A stretch of DNA of 42,173 nt from Verrucomicrobiia bacterium (GTDB taxonomy: Bacteria; Verrucomicrobiota; Verrucomicrobiia; Limisphaerales; JADLHS01): positions 1-42,173 of the forward strand of contig JAHCLO010000048.1 in the NCBI GenBank assembly GCA_026125285.1. The letters are read 5' to 3'. Of the stretch, positions 33,901 to 42,173 are shown in pieces (the first letter of the stretch is position 1; the number at the start of each line of letters is the position of its first letter). The notes beneath the pieces were generated by a model, which was not told the DNA's origin, made no database searches, and was given only the letters and a program-made list of their open reading frames with translations. A program made the translations under genes and the position numbers.

Positions 33901-35946
33901 ATGAAGCCTAATGTGATCGAACTTGGTCAGGATGATGAAGCGCTGTTGCGGGTCTTGGAACAGTCCGGGTCGGAGGCGGCCTTGGCTGAGTTGGTACGCC
34001 GCCACCGTGACTTGGTATTGGGCGTGGCGTTGCGTCGGACGGGCGATCATGGCCGGGCCGAAGAAGTGGCGCAGAATGTGTTCATGGCCTTGGCGGCCAA
34101 AGCCAGTCGCTTAAGCGCAAAACCGTCGCTCGCTGCTTGGCTCTATCGCGCCACGCTCCTGGAATGTTCCGAAATCATGCGCAGCGAACGGTCCCGCAAA
34201 CGCACAATGGATTCCTTTTCAAAACAGGCTTTGATTGATGCGGAAGGCCAAAACGTCTGGCACGAGGCGCTGCCGGTTCTGGACGAAGTCCTCCAGTCCT
34301 TGCCGGACGCAGATCGGCACATGATCCGGCTCCGCTTTTTTGACGGAAAGAGCTTTCAGCAGATTGGTGAAGGGCTGGGCAAAAGCGAAGCCGCCGCCCA
34401 AAAGCAGTGCGAACGCGCGCTGGAAAGGCTGTGCCGTCTCCTGCGCCGCAAAGGGGTGGCCGTTCCAGCCTCGGTGCTTGCCTCTGGCTTGGCGACCAGC
34501 GCCACCCAGGCGGTCCCGGCAGCTTTGGCTGCCGCGATCTCCCAAGGCGCGGTGGCGGGCGCTTCCAGGTTCGCGCTCAAAACAATACTCATCCGACCCC
34601 TTGAAATTATGACCCAAGCAAACATTAGAGGGATGGCCGCCGTGCTTCTGGCGGCTTCCATCCCCATCGCGATCCAATGGAATCAAAACAGCCGCCTCCA
34701 GAACGAGATTGCCATGCTACAATCCCGGTCCGAAGCCATCCCGCGGGAAACGACGACAACGAATCTCACGCCGATGGTCCTGGCGAATGGAGAACAGGCC
34801 GCCGTCCGTCTGGCCCAGCAACCAGAAGACCTTTTTCTTGGTGCCACTTGGATGGATGCGTCACGGCTTCTAACCGAGTGGGAGCGCGCTCTTCTCAAGC
34901 CGGACCCGTTATTACGCTCACGGCGCATCGCCGAGTTGATTGGGAGTCTGACGCCTGAGACAGCGCCCATGGTTGCTGGAGTATTCGAGCAGGCGCGCCA
35001 ATCCGGTCTTCGATTCGGTGAGGAGCATCATCTGTTCTTGCGCGCATGGGGCCGACTGGCTGGCCGCGAGGCACTTGAACACGCGGTCGAATCCGCCGGT
35101 GGAATAAAGAACCGGTCCGAAATCCTGGCGGCTTTGGCTGGCTGGGCATCCGTCCACCCACAAGAGGCTCGCGCGTGGGTGGAAGCAGTGGGAGAAGGTA
35201 GCGCAACGGAAGCGGTCGTGTATGGATTGTTGGATGGTTGGGCGACGGTGGATTTCCACAGCGCCGCCAGATATGCCGAATCGCTTCCCCGCAACGGCGT
35301 ACGAGACACGCGATTCCGCCAATTGCTACTCCAGCGGGCACTCGCCTCGGGAGGCATCGCTGCGGCTCAACAGTGGGTTCAAAGCATGTCTGACGGCGAG
35401 GACAACCTCGGCAACAAACGGGGCGCTTTCGGTGAGGTCATCCAAATCATGCTCTACCGCAATCCTTCCGCAGCCGCCCAGTGGATTGCGGATAACGTCA
35501 GTGAACCGTTTCTCGAGGGAAAGGCTGTGTCGGAGACTGCGACCAAACTGGCGGAAGCCGCGCCTGTGGCCACCTTGGACTGGCTCAGTTCTCTCTCCGA
35601 ACTCAATGCCAGTCAGTTGTCCAATAGTGCTGCAAAAGTGATGGATGTTTGGGCCAGACAGGACTCTCAGGGTGCGGGCAACTGGTTGAACCAAAATCCG
35701 CTGCATCCCTTCCACGAGAGCATGGTGCAGCACTATGCCCGTGCCATTGCGGGCGATCATCCACACATCGCACTGGCTTGGGCGCGGAGCATTTCGGACG
35801 AAAAACTGAGCATTGCCACAGAACTCGCCACGGCACAGGCATACATCCAGCGGGCAGGAGACGCTGGAAGACAGACTTTGCTGGCGGCCGGGTATACTCC
35901 CGACATTATCAACCAGGCATGTACGATCATGATGCTCAAGTGTTGA
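33901..35946 (+). CDS. Sigma-70 ECF factor fused to a membrane segment and a helical-repeat domain
   Basis: Protein of 681 residues. Sigma region 2 at about 25-95 (ALAELVRRHRDLVLGVALRRTGDHGRAEEVAQNVFMALA), sigma region 4 at about 130-185 (LPDADRHMIRLRFFDGKSFQQIGEGLGKSEAAAQKQCERALERL). An alanine-rich link leads to one hydrophobic helix (about 240-260, RGMAAVLLAASIPIAIQW), then a coiled stretch and a solenoid of degenerate helical repeats (about 300-670) built on motifs such as AARYAESLPRNGVRD and AAAQWIADNVS. The sigma domain would face the cytoplasm and the solenoid the outside. I start at ATG 33901, where sigma homology starts; ATG 33847 is also in frame. Similar sigma factors with C-terminal membrane tails are known in this superphylum. 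Confidence 0.88.
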   Translation: MKPNVIELGQDDEALLRVLEQSGSEAALAELVRRHRDLVLGVALRRTGDHGRAEEVAQNVFMALAAKASRLSAKPSLAAWLYRATLLECSEIMRSERSRKRTMDSFSKQALIDAEGQNVWHEALPVLDEVLQSLPDADRHMIRLRFFDGKSFQQIGEGLGKSEAAAQKQCERALERLCRLLRRKGVAVPASVLASGLATSATQAVPAALAAAISQGAVAGASRFALKTILIRPLEIMTQANIRGMAAVLLAASIPIAIQWNQNSRLQNEIAMLQSRSEAIPRETTTTNLTPMVLANGEQAAVRLAQQPEDLFLGATWMDASRLLTEWERALLKPDPLLRSRRIAELIGSLTPETAPMVAGVFEQARQSGLRFGEEHHLFLRAWGRLAGREALEHAVESAGGIKNRSEILAALAGWASVHPQEARAWVEAVGEGSATEAVVYGLLDGWATVDFHSAARYAESLPRNGVRDTRFRQLLLQRALASGGIAAAQQWVQSMSDGEDNLGNKRGAFGEVIQIMLYRNPSAAAQWIADNVSEPFLEGKAVSETATKLAEAAPVATLDWLSSLSELNASQLSNSAAKVMDVWARQDSQGAGNWLNQNPLHPFHESMVQHYARAIAGDHPHIALAWARSISDEKLSIATELATAQAYIQRAGDAGRQTLLAAGYTPDIINQACTIMMLKC

Positions 35947-35967
35947 GTTTCTTGCCCGGAAACTCAA
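35943..35967. terminator. Hairpin just after the sigma-fusion gene
   Basis: TTGAGTTTC (35943-35951) and GAAACTCAA (35959-35967) form a perfect 9-bp stem around TTGCCCG, starting inside the stop codon. No long T-run follows, so terminator activity is uncertain. The 213 bases after it, to ubiX, hold nothing I recognise. Confidence 0.5.
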
Positions 35968-36180
35968 AACACAGGTGAGGGCCTTGCTGTCATCAAGTCT
36001 GCCGTGTCGTGGCCTTCCCTGGGAGAGCGGTTGTGGCGGCAGGAACCAAAAAGTCTCAGACCACCTCCTATTTTTCCCTCCGCTTTGGGATTCCTGACGT
36101 CACATCTGTCGCCTTTGGATCCCAGTCCTGACCGTCCGGTGGGTTGCGGCTCGTCCGCGCGGCGCCACCGCGTTGAATAC

Positions 36181-36738
36181 TCATTCGCTTTCCTCCGCCC
36201 AGCGCGGGGCCAACTGGTTGGGCACGCCGAGATGGTCGAGCACGCGCGCCACCACTGTGTCGGCCAGTTGGGTGATGGTCTTGGCGCCAGAATAAAAGCT
36301 CGGGTTCGCCGGGAGCAAGATCGCCCCGGCCAGCAGCAGCAACTCGAAATTCTTTACATGCACGAGGCTCAACGGCGTTTCCCGCGGAACGAGAATGAGT
36401 TTCTTCTTCTCCTTCAGCACCACGTCTGCGGCGCGCAGCAACACGTCCTCACTGTAGCCGTGCGCGACGCGGCCCAGCGTGCCCATCGTGCAGGGAATCA
36501 CCACCATCGCGTCCGGCGGATTCGAACCGCTGGCAAAGGGCGCGTTCATGCTCTTGACGTTGTGTTTCCGCACGCCTTCCCGCAAACGCAAGCCGTCGGG
36601 CAGTTCCTCGGCAATCACCTGCTGCGCGTAATGGCTCAATACCACATGAACTTCGTGGGTGCGCGGGTCCAAGTGATCAAGCAGGCGTTGCGCGTAAAGC
36701 GCGCCGCTGGCTCCGGTGATGGCGATAAGGATTTTCAA
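36181..36738 (-). CDS. ubiX: UbiX-family flavin prenyltransferase
   Basis: Protein of about 185 residues that attaches a prenyl group to FMN, making the prenylated flavin cofactor of UbiD-type decarboxylases. The family start KILIAITGASGALYAQRLLDHL is clear, followed by VVLSHYAQQVI, the middle motif DAMVVIPCTMGTLGRVAHGYSEDVLLRAADVVLKEKKKLILVPRETPLS (flavin and phosphate contacts) and LPANPSFYSGAKTI. I start at TTG 36738, which gives the usual MK-start; TTG 36771 would add 11 residues. No ubiD is in the window, so the partner is elsewhere. Confidence 0.93.
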   Translation of the reverse strand: MKILIAITGASGALYAQRLLDHLDPRTHEVHVVLSHYAQQVIAEELPDGLRLREGVRKHNVKSMNAPFASGSNPPDAMVVIPCTMGTLGRVAHGYSEDVLLRAADVVLKEKKKLILVPRETPLSLVHVKNFELLLLAGAILLPANPSFYSGAKTITQLADTVVARVLDHLGVPNQLAPRWAEESE

Positions 36739-37002
36739 AGCTTGCTTCTGTTCGCGCGCAGTATGTCCCAACCCGCCCTTGCGAACAAGTTGCGATCAGG
36801 GTGCAACAAATGCATCCACCCGCCACATTGCGCCCCTGGGCAGCCCACGCGAGATCAGCCGACCGGAACGGCGCTTTGCCGGAACGCAGCACCTCCCCAA
36901 GCGGGTCGGATCCGCCGAGTTTCCATTCTTCCACTCGCCGGGCGCAGAACTCAGGGCGTGTTCAAACTTTCCAGGGAGCGGCATCAAGACTAAACTCCCA
37001 AC

Positions 37003-38202
37003 ATGAATCGCAGGAATTTCCTCAAACACGCCGGCGCGGGCGGTTTGCTGGCTGCCGCCTGGCCCGCCTTCGCCCAATCTTCCGCTCCCGAAACCGGCCC
37101 CTCCGCTGGTCTCAAGTTCACCACGCCGCCCTCGCTTCAGAATCCCGGCGCCACCGCGATGACCGTGGCCATTGGGGTGAGCGGTCCGAGCACCGCGTGG
37201 GTGGAGTATGGCGAGACGGAGCAACTGGGCCGCCTCGCTTCCGGCACGCGGCACGGACTCAAACCCTACGATTCCCTGGCACACCAGATTCGGATCGAGG
37301 GCCTGCGTCCGGGCCAACGCTGCTTCTATCGCGTTCATGCTTGCGCCATTGATTTCCGCAATGCTTACGACATCCGGCGCGGGGAGACGGTTGCCACCGA
37401 CATCTTCAGCTTTCGCACGTTCGATCCGAACGCCACGGAAGCGCGCTTCGTGGTGTGGAACGACACCCACGAGAACGCCACCACGCTGGCGCGTCTGATG
37501 GAACAGACTGCGCCGCTGCCTGCTGATTTCCGGGTATGGAACGGCGACGTGACCAATGACAATTATCGCGAAGAACGCATGGTGGCCCACTACCTCGGCG
37601 CCGGCAACCAACCATTCACGCGCGAGTCTCCGCTGCTATTTGTGCGCGGCAATCACGACGCCCGCGGCCCCGTCGCCCGGGCGTTGCCGCGCTTTCAAGA
37701 AACGCCGGGCGGCCTGTCCTATTACTCTTTTCGTCACGGCCCGCTGGCCGGGGTGGTGCTGGATTCGGGTGAGGACAAACCCGACTCGCACCCGGTGTAT
37801 GCCGGCTTGGGCGATTTCACAGCTTTCTATCGCGAACAAGCCGCCTGGCTGGAGCAGGAATTGAAGAAACCGCATTTGCGCAAGGCCCGTTTCCGCGTCG
37901 CGTTCAGCCACATTCCATTCTGGTGGCAGGACCGTGGTTTTGCCGGCGATGCCGATGATCCAAGGTCCGAGTGGCACCGACTGCTGGCCAAGGCCAAATT
38001 CGCCGCGGTGATTTCGGGGCATACTCATCGGCATGCCTGCTTCCCGCCGGACGAAATGAAGCCTTACGCGCAGATCATTGGCGGCGGCCCGCGGCCCGAA
38101 GCCGCCACGTTGATTCAGGGGGTGGTTACGGCAAAGGAACTGAGCCTGACCATGACCGATCTCGCAGGCCGCGAACTCGCGGCGTGGAGGGTGAAAGCAT
38201 GA
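37003..38202 (+). CDS. Tat-exported calcineurin-like metallophosphoesterase
   Basis: Protein of 399 residues. A twin-arginine signal (MNRRNFLKHAGAGGLLAAAW) is followed by a fibronectin III-like domain (about 35-145, AMTVAIGVSGPSTAWVEYG) and a metallophosphoesterase domain with all metal motifs: NDTHEN (about 152), NGDVTND (about 175), RGNHD (about 215), SHIPF and SGHTHRH (about 340). Purple acid phosphatase-like proteins share this layout; Tat export suggests that the metal centre is loaded in the cytoplasm. The stop overlaps the start of the next gene (ATGA), so the two are translationally coupled. Confidence 0.94.
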   Translation: MNRRNFLKHAGAGGLLAAAWPAFAQSSAPETGPSAGLKFTTPPSLQNPGATAMTVAIGVSGPSTAWVEYGETEQLGRLASGTRHGLKPYDSLAHQIRIEGLRPGQRCFYRVHACAIDFRNAYDIRRGETVATDIFSFRTFDPNATEARFVVWNDTHENATTLARLMEQTAPLPADFRVWNGDVTNDNYREERMVAHYLGAGNQPFTRESPLLFVRGNHDARGPVARALPRFQETPGGLSYYSFRHGPLAGVVLDSGEDKPDSHPVYAGLGDFTAFYREQAAWLEQELKKPHLRKARFRVAFSHIPFWWQDRGFAGDADDPRSEWHRLLAKAKFAAVISGHTHRHACFPPDEMKPYAQIIGGGPRPEAATLIQGVVTAKELSLTMTDLAGRELAAWRVKA

Positions 38203-39134
38203 ACCACTGGAAGATGACTTGCCGGACATTGGTCGTCCTGCTGCTTGCCGCAAGGATTGGTTTCGCGGCGGAGGAAGAACGTTTTCCGAATCTTGCCGCG
38301 TCGAGCCAGCTGCCGCAGGGCCGGGGATTGGCCGCAAAGTTCAAGGCCGATGTCGGGATCGCCACGCACGCCGCCGTCATTTTCGCGGATGATTTCGAGC
38401 AGGGTGAATTGGGCGAGCGCTGGGACGGAAAAGGCGCTGGCAAGGGACAGGCTTTGAGCTTCGCGCCTGCTGGCGGAGAAGTGTGTGGTCAGCGCTGCAT
38501 GAAGGTGGAGGCGCGCTTGGGAGAGAATCAGGGCGACGGCCTGACAAAATGGTTCGAGCCGGTCGCGCAAGTGTTCGTGCGATTTTATGTCCTCTTCGAT
38601 CCGGGCTGCGATTACGTGCATCACTTCGTCACGCTGCGCGCCAACAAGGGCCTGCGGGGCGGCGACCGTTGGAGTGGTTTTGGCGGCGCCGGTTTGCGCC
38701 CTGCGGGCGACGAGCGTTTTTCCACCGCGCTCGAACCGTGGGGCAATTGGGGCCGCTGGCCCGCCCCGGGCAAATGGAACTTCTACAGTTACTGGCACGA
38801 AATGGAGGTGTCGCGCGACGGCAAGTATTGGGGCAATTCCTTCCCGGTGGAGTCACAAGATGTAATTCCCAAAGACCGCTGGATTTGCGCGGAGTTCATG
38901 TTGAAGCACAATACGCCGGGCGAGCCGGACGGCGAACACGCGTTCTGGATTGATGGCCGGTTGCTCGGCCACTGGCGCGGGATCAACTGGCGCAAGACCG
39001 CCAACCTGCAAGCCAATGCGCTCACACTCGAATCTTACGTCACTGACCGCTGGACGAAGAATCCCACGAACATTGTGTTCTTCGACAACCTCGTGATCGC
39101 GCGGGAATACATTGGTCCGGCGGCGCAACCGTAA
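38199..39134 (+). CDS. Exported protein with possible lectin-like (jelly-roll) fold
   Basis: Protein of 311 residues with a signal peptide (MNHWKMTCRTLVVLLLAARIGFA). The rest looks like a concanavalin or polysaccharide-lyase type beta-sandwich: DDFEQGELGERWDGKGAG near 60-80, CMKVEAR, VFVRFYVLFDPGCDYVHHF (about 125-145), EHAFWIDGRLLGHWRGINW (about 245-265) and VFFDNLVIAREYIG at the end. No catalytic residues can be assigned. It overlaps the phosphoesterase gene by 4 bases; perhaps they act on the same extracellular substrate. Confidence 0.75.
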   Translation: MNHWKMTCRTLVVLLLAARIGFAAEEERFPNLAASSQLPQGRGLAAKFKADVGIATHAAVIFADDFEQGELGERWDGKGAGKGQALSFAPAGGEVCGQRCMKVEARLGENQGDGLTKWFEPVAQVFVRFYVLFDPGCDYVHHFVTLRANKGLRGGDRWSGFGGAGLRPAGDERFSTALEPWGNWGRWPAPGKWNFYSYWHEMEVSRDGKYWGNSFPVESQDVIPKDRWICAEFMLKHNTPGEPDGEHAFWIDGRLLGHWRGINWRKTANLQANALTLESYVTDRWTKNPTNIVFFDNLVIAREYIGPAAQP

Positions 39135-39203
39135 CCTGCGAGCGATGTCGCTGACCGCCAATCCTCACGATCTAATCCCAATCCGTTCCCCCACCCCACT
39201 GTC

Positions 39204-40988
39204 ATGAAAATCATCCCAATGCTCGGTTGGCTCCTCATTCCCGGCCTGCACCTTCTGGCTGCCACGGCGGGCGCGCAAAGTGAGGACATCAAATTGGACG
39301 CCTTCTTCCGCGAACAGCTCGAGGCCGGTTTTCACCTGCGTCCCACGTCCGCCACCCGGCTGGGCGACCGGCGCTTCGACGGTCAACTGGACGACGTTTC
39401 GCCCGCCGCGCGCGCCCGCTGGGAGCAGCACACCCGGGACACACTCGCCGCGTTACCCCGCCGAGTGGATTTCCCGAAACTCAGTCCCGCCGGCCAGGTG
39501 GATTATCAAATCTTCGAACACAGCCTGCGGTATTCGCTCTGGCGCACGGAGAATTTCGATCCCTATGTGACCGATCCGCGCAGCTACAACGGGTTGCTCG
39601 GCGACGCGGTGTTCGGCCTGCTCACGCAATCCACGCAACCGCTCGAAACCAACGTGGCCAACAGCATTGCCCGCATTCGGCAAATGCCCAAAGTCGTTGC
39701 CGCGGCGAAAGAAAGCCTCCGTAATCCGCCCCGGGTTTATGTGGAAACGGCCATCCAGCAAAATCGCGGCAACCTTCGCTTCTTCGAGACGCAGCTGTTC
39801 GAACTCGCGGGCCGGACGAAGCAGCGAGCCGCGCTCAAGGCCGCCGCCGAAGAATTGCTGCCCGCGTTGCGCGACTATCAAGCGTTCCTGGAAAATGACC
39901 TGCTGCCGCGCGCCAACGGGGAATGGCGGATCGGTCGCGAGAAGTTTTACCGCAAGTTTGAATTGGAGACTGACGCCGGGATCACGGCGGAACAGAATTA
40001 CGCGGACGCGCTGGCTGAGTTCGATCGGGTGCGCAGCGAGATGTATGTCGTGGCTCGCCAGGCTTGGAGCGGCTATTTTCCCCGTGAAGTGTTGCCGCCC
40101 GATGACGTCGAAGGCCGTCGCCAGACGATCGAGCGGGTCATGCACCGCGTCGCCCAGGACCACGGCCGGCCGGAGAATCTGGTGCGCGACGCCCGCGCGG
40201 ACGTGGCCAACCTCAAGCGGTTCATCACCCGCGCCGGCATCCTCACGCTGCCGGAGCCGGACCGCTGCCGCATCATCGAGATGCCGGAATTCCAGCGCGG
40301 CAACTCGATTGCCTACATGGCCTCGCCGCCGCCCCTCGACCCGTCCGCCACCGGCCATTACGCGATCAGTCCGCCACCCAAGTCCTGGGATGCCGCCAAG
40401 GTCAAGAGTTACCTTGAGGAATACAACCGCCACATGCTGCAAATCCTCACCATTCACGAAGCCTACCCCGGACATTACGTGCAAATGGAATACGCCAATC
40501 GCAACCCGTCGCTCATCCGCAAAGTTCTCGGTTCGGGTGTTTATATCGAAGGCTGGGCCGTCTATACCGAGCAAACGCTGCTGGACCAGGGTTACGGCGC
40601 CGGCAATCTCGCGTTGCGCCTGAGCCAGCTCAAGTTCTACCTCCGCGCCGTGGCCAACCGGATTCTGGATCACCGCATGCATTGCGAGAATATGACCGAC
40701 GAAGAAGCCATGAACCTGCTGGTCAACCAGTCTTTCCAATCCGAGGGCGAAGCCCGGCTCAAAGTCATCCGCAGCAAACAAAGTTCCGTGCAACTGTCCA
40801 CCTACTTTACCGGTCGCATGGCCCACTACCGCCTGCGGCAGCAAATCCAGCGGGAATTGGGTGATCGCTTCAATCTGGCCCGGTATCACGAAGCGGTGCT
40901 TGCTCCTGGCGCGGTACCGATGAAACACCTGCCGGCGCTCGTCCGCGCGGAGCTGGGGTTGAGTGTTCCTGTCACGCCGCAGCGATGA
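39204..40988 (+). CDS. DUF885-family exported protein, probable zinc peptidase
   Basis: Protein of 594 residues with a signal peptide (about 1-24, ending TAGA). It matches DUF885: LRPTSATRLGDRRFDGQLDD near 40-60, WRTENFDPYVTDPRSYNGLLG, then the metal-binding HEAYPGHYVQ (H418, E419, H424) and GWAVYTEQTLLDQG (about 455), with HCENMTDEEAMNLLV near 490. The HExxxGH pattern resembles zinc metallopeptidases, but substrates are unproven. The start is ATG 39204. It follows the previous gene by 70 bases on the same strand; linkage is uncertain. Confidence 0.88.
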   Translation: MKIIPMLGWLLIPGLHLLAATAGAQSEDIKLDAFFREQLEAGFHLRPTSATRLGDRRFDGQLDDVSPAARARWEQHTRDTLAALPRRVDFPKLSPAGQVDYQIFEHSLRYSLWRTENFDPYVTDPRSYNGLLGDAVFGLLTQSTQPLETNVANSIARIRQMPKVVAAAKESLRNPPRVYVETAIQQNRGNLRFFETQLFELAGRTKQRAALKAAAEELLPALRDYQAFLENDLLPRANGEWRIGREKFYRKFELETDAGITAEQNYADALAEFDRVRSEMYVVARQAWSGYFPREVLPPDDVEGRRQTIERVMHRVAQDHGRPENLVRDARADVANLKRFITRAGILTLPEPDRCRIIEMPEFQRGNSIAYMASPPPLDPSATGHYAISPPPKSWDAAKVKSYLEEYNRHMLQILTIHEAYPGHYVQMEYANRNPSLIRKVLGSGVYIEGWAVYTEQTLLDQGYGAGNLALRLSQLKFYLRAVANRILDHRMHCENMTDEEAMNLLVNQSFQSEGEARLKVIRSKQSSVQLSTYFTGRMAHYRLRQQIQRELGDRFNLARYHEAVLAPGAVPMKHLPALVRAELGLSVPVTPQR

Positions 40989-41063
40989 GACAACGTGCTC
41001 GCGCCACACCGGACGGCAGAAACGCGGGCTTGAGTCACGTCGCATCCTGCGCACAATGGCCGC

Positions 41064-42155
41064 GTGTTCAAAGCGGCGACGATCCTGGCCTGCGTGCTGG
41101 TGCTCGCGGCGGGTTGCAGTTCGACCGCGACCCGTCCGGCGAAAGCACCACCGCCGGATTGGGAAGCCACGCCGGAGTTCCCGCCACCGCCGGATGAGAT
41201 AATGATCCCGCCACCGCCGGTGCGTTCGCCAGTTGCGCCGCCAGTTTCCACTTTGGGTGCAAGCTGGATTTCCTTGGAACGCTGGGCCGCGGATCGTGGT
41301 GTGGGTGGAGTATACCGGCTCTCCGGTCCGCCGTTGCCGGCGTGGGCTTTGACAACCAGCAGCGGCGTGTTCGTCTTCCGGGCCCGCAGTCTGAGTGCAC
41401 AGTGGGACAATCTGGAAATCCGGCTGGGCTTCGCGCCGCAATTGATCGGTGAACAGGTGTTCGTGCATGCGCTCGATTTGCGCAAGAATGTGGAACCGCT
41501 GCTGGCCGGACTGCCACCCGTGCCGCAAGCCGCCCGCACCATCGTGCTCGATCCGGGTCATGGCGGTGCCAGTCCCGGCGCCCGTAGCGCCTTCAATGGC
41601 GGTTGGGAGAAGGATTACACGCTGGACTGGGCGTTCCGGCTTCGCGCCCTGCTGCAGGCGCAGGGCTGGCAGGTTTTCCTCACGCGAACCAATGACTCGG
41701 ATGTGCCGTTGTCTCAACGCGTGGCGTTCGCCGAACAACGCCGCGCCGACTTGTTTCTCAGCCTGCATTTCAACTCATCCGGCGGCGGCAACCATCAGGC
41801 CGGTGTCGAAACCTACTGTCTTACACCCGCCGGCCTGCCCTCCAGCGTCACCCGCAATTACGACGACGACGTCAATCTGGTTCTGCCGAACAATGCCTTC
41901 GATGAACAAAACCTCCAACTGGCCATGCGCTTGCATCGGGCGCTGCTGAACGCCACCGGCCAGATGGATCGCGGCGTGCGCCGCGCACGATTCATGACGG
42001 TGCTCCAGGGACAACAACGGCCAGCCGTCCTGCTGGAAGGCGGATACCTCTCGAACCCGGCGGAAGCGCAACGCATCGCCGACCCGGCGTTCCGCCAGCA
42101 ACTGGCGGAGGCGGTGGCGGTGGCCTTGGGGACGAGGATGGAGGATGGTAGATAG
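41064..42155 (+). CDS. N-acetylmuramoyl-L-alanine amidase, lipoprotein
   Basis: Peptidoglycan amidase of the AmiC/Amidase_3 family, 363 residues. Lipobox LVLAAGC with C18 anchors it to the outer membrane. A proline-rich linker (about 25-60) and an AMIN-like beta region (about 65-150) precede the catalytic domain (about 155-355): TIVLDPGHGG with a zinc His, the Glu in GGWEKDYTLDWAFRL, SLHFNSS with the second His, and LLEGGYLSNPAE with the catalytic Glu. The start is GTG 41064. It is the last gene of the window. Confidence 0.92.
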   Translation: MFKAATILACVLVLAAGCSSTATRPAKAPPPDWEATPEFPPPPDEIMIPPPPVRSPVAPPVSTLGASWISLERWAADRGVGGVYRLSGPPLPAWALTTSSGVFVFRARSLSAQWDNLEIRLGFAPQLIGEQVFVHALDLRKNVEPLLAGLPPVPQAARTIVLDPGHGGASPGARSAFNGGWEKDYTLDWAFRLRALLQAQGWQVFLTRTNDSDVPLSQRVAFAEQRRADLFLSLHFNSSGGGNHQAGVETYCLTPAGLPSSVTRNYDDDVNLVLPNNAFDEQNLQLAMRLHRALLNATGQMDRGVRRARFMTVLQGQQRPAVLLEGGYLSNPAEAQRIADPAFRQQLAEAVAVALGTRMEDGR

Positions 42156-42173
42156 TGGATCGCAAAGCCCCTC

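Noticed and set aside
36796..37611. Open minus-strand frame of 271 codons
   Set aside because: Mostly antisense to the phosphoesterase gene; no domain.
39453..41768. Open minus-strand frame of 771 codons
   Set aside because: It runs opposite to two clear genes (DUF885 and amidase) and encodes a Gln/His/Arg-rich sequence without a domain; it is a shadow of GC-rich codon use.

Overview
The window looks like a chromosomal segment of a Verrucomicrobiota bacterium, most likely near the Pedosphaera/Limisphaerales group. This is inferred from gene content, not a marker gene. It is GC-rich and has ECF sigma factors with membrane extensions, a membrane Ser/Thr kinase with an N-terminal zinc ribbon, a DUF6259-like protein, many short palindromic repeats, and housekeeping genes in small, often divergent units. 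There is no rRNA, prophage, transposase or CRISPR array.

Layout. 1-6.3 kb: a membrane Ser/Thr kinase, a convergent zinc-ribbon membrane protein and a specialised NusG paralogue. 6.3-7.5 kb: a gene-poor stretch. 7.5-11 kb: thiH, two small genes, thiS and an MscS channel on the + strand. 11.2-15.8 kb (minus): a secreted DUF6259-like protein and an Hsp70. 15.9-17.3 kb: an MBL-fold hydrolase and a stand-alone CoaB. 17.3-21.6 kb (minus): murJ, rpsU with its terminator, a sugar-phosphate isomerase-like gene and a CCA-adding enzyme. 21.7-25.8 kb: trxB (+), then a D-amino-acid aminotransferase, a TlpA/ResA-like thioredoxin and a DUF362-like protein (minus). 25.8-30.3 kb: a TPR lipoprotein, cvpA-like and dnaG. 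30.3-31.4 kb: a field of palindromic repeats around tRNA-Pro(UGG). 31.4-36 kb: two divergent ECF sigma modules, one linked to a membrane protein/serine hydrolase fusion, the other a sigma-membrane-solenoid fusion. 36.2-42.2 kb: ubiX, a Tat-exported phosphoesterase, a secreted protein of unknown function, a DUF885 protein and a cell-wall amidase.

The most striking observation is that palindromic repeats have become protein-coding. One element at 14953-15024 (exactly 72 bp) lies in frame in the Hsp70 nucleotide-binding domain, next to a second repeat that also occurs in the intergenic region at 10998. A related element at 22658-22757 supplies the last residues and the stop codon of the aminotransferase. 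This resembles the Rickettsia palindromic elements, but in an unrelated phylum. Other notable points are the serine hydrolase fused in frame to a membrane protein, the internal duplication in the kinase, and the antiterminator paralogue with no operon behind it.
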